Part shown: in pieces, positions 63,526 through 64,000 of the stretch | Numbering within the stretch: the stretch's first letter is position 1 | Layout: each line of letters opens with the position of its first letter | From: an uncultured Methanomassiliicoccus sp. | Lineage (GTDB): Archaea > Thermoplasmatota > Thermoplasmata > Methanomassiliicoccales > Methanomassiliicoccaceae | Direction: 5' to 3' | Length of the DNA: 64,000 nt | NCBI GenBank assembly: GCA_905202485.1 | Contig: CAJKRY010000009.1 | Coordinates: forward strand, 1 to 64,000 | Translations under genes and position numbers: made by a program | The notes under the pieces: generated by a model | What the model was told of the DNA's origin: nothing | The model's input: only the letters and a program-made list of their open reading frames with translations | Database searches by the model: none

Positions 63526-63890
63526 GTCACCTTCTTACGAAGGTGTGGATTGAGACCATCGCGCCAGTCGGGTTGAGAGCAGCATTCAGAATGTCACCTT
63601 CTTACGAAGGTGTGGATTGAAACATTCCAGGATTGTAAACAAAGATAAACTCATGTCTGTCACCTTCTTACGAAGGTGTGGATTGAAACTTGCTGGCATT
63701 GCTAGACATAATTGGTATTCGAGGGTCACCTTCTTACGAAGGTGTGGATTGAAACAAATTCATCGATATGTATGATTACAGCAATGACTGCAGTCACCTT
63801 CTTACGAAGGTGTGGATTGAAACTCAGTTGCAGGAAGAAGAGAAGGATTCTCAGATCCTGTCACCTTCTTACGAAGGTGTGCAAATATTA
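63526..63890 (+). CRISPR. CRISPR array 2, 5 full repeats plus a truncated one
   Basis: The same 31-bp repeat as array 1, inverted, at 63526, 63593, 63659, 63725 and 63793; a sixth at 63860 keeps only its first 22 bases. Five spacers of 35-37 nt. Transcription is rightward (handle ATTGAAAC), so the leader is on the left and the truncated copy is the trailer end. The leader-proximal repeat carries ATTGAGAC instead of ATTGAAAC. Confidence 0.93.
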
Positions 63891-63914
63891 CCATGCAAAT
63901 TAGAAAAATAAAAA

Positions 63915-64000
63915 TTATTGGGTGAAGTAAGCTTTGACCTCTTCACCAATCTTTCCTACTCTGACGAATCCAAATCTTTCAAACTGAATGACTTTGCCGA
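63915..64000 (-). CDS. gltX: Glutamyl-tRNA synthetase, C-terminal end (partial)
   Basis: The last 27 codons read GKVIQFERFGFVRVGKIG...KAYFTQ and stop at TAA 63915-63917. The VIQFERFGFVRV segment is characteristic of the beta-barrel anticodon-binding domain end of archaeal GluRS. The rest is beyond the window. Confidence 0.75.
   Translation of the reverse strand, partial: GKVIQFERFGFVRVGKIGEEVKAYFTQ

Overview
The window looks like the chromosome of a methanogen-type euryarchaeon, most likely of the order Methanomassiliicoccales. The evidence is an archaeal RNase P RNA, many promoters with a TATA box 23-30 nt from the start codon (leaderless mRNAs), a TrpB2-type tryptophan synthase beta chain, an eIF-2B-like protein, an archaeal-type glutamyl-tRNA synthetase end, and near absence of TAG as a stop codon (1 of 43 complete genes), as expected of a pyrrolysine user. 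The order is inferred, not proven; no methanogenesis gene lies in the window.

Layout. 1-1.8 kb: end of an anchored membrane protein and an Mrr/HhH-GPD-like restriction pair. 2-11.6 kb: housekeeping genes (copper ATPase with an Lrp-type regulator, HAD phosphatase, trpB2, eIF-2B-like protein, rnpB, tRNA-Leu(GAG), Sel1 protein, DUF3089 esterase, nitrilase). 11.8-17.2 kb: a large CobN-type chelatase and an ABC-2 exporter. 17.4-20.9 kb: small membrane protein, LRR surface protein, an AAA ATPase relic with an in-frame TAG, and a dehydrogenase. 20.9-49.5 kb: the centre of the window, three BtuFCD/FecBCD-type importers interleaved with very large secreted proteins built of transcobalamin-like (DUF4430) domains, PQQ-type beta-propellers, LRRs, Ig-like and InlB-type repeats. 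49.5-52 kb: an AT-rich defence-like ATPase pair. 52.5-57.3 kb: an operon of a zinc-ribbon/HTH protein, a DUF4443 regulator, a NifH-NifD fusion and a NifK-like protein. 58.1-63.9 kb: PRC-barrel protein and a type I-C CRISPR adaptation module (cas4-cas1-cas2) flanked by two divergent arrays, without interference genes. The window ends in gltX.

Working together. My reading is that 20.9-48.2 kb is a surface capture and import system for corrinoids or other metallo-tetrapyrroles. The pieces resemble those used elsewhere for cobalamin: a transcobalamin-like fold, a beta-propeller (compare Bacteroides BtuG), and BtuF/C/D parts. The CobN chelatase and the nitrogenase-like HD+K operon are plausible tetrapyrrole-modifying partners. 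A short motif (TGGATGATAT/ATATCATCCA) recurs beside the promoters of cobN and two of the transporter regions, and a close relative abuts the TATA box of the nitrogenase-like operon, which would fit one regulon. Substrate and regulator are inference; the domain architecture, gene order and motif copies are read directly from the sequence.
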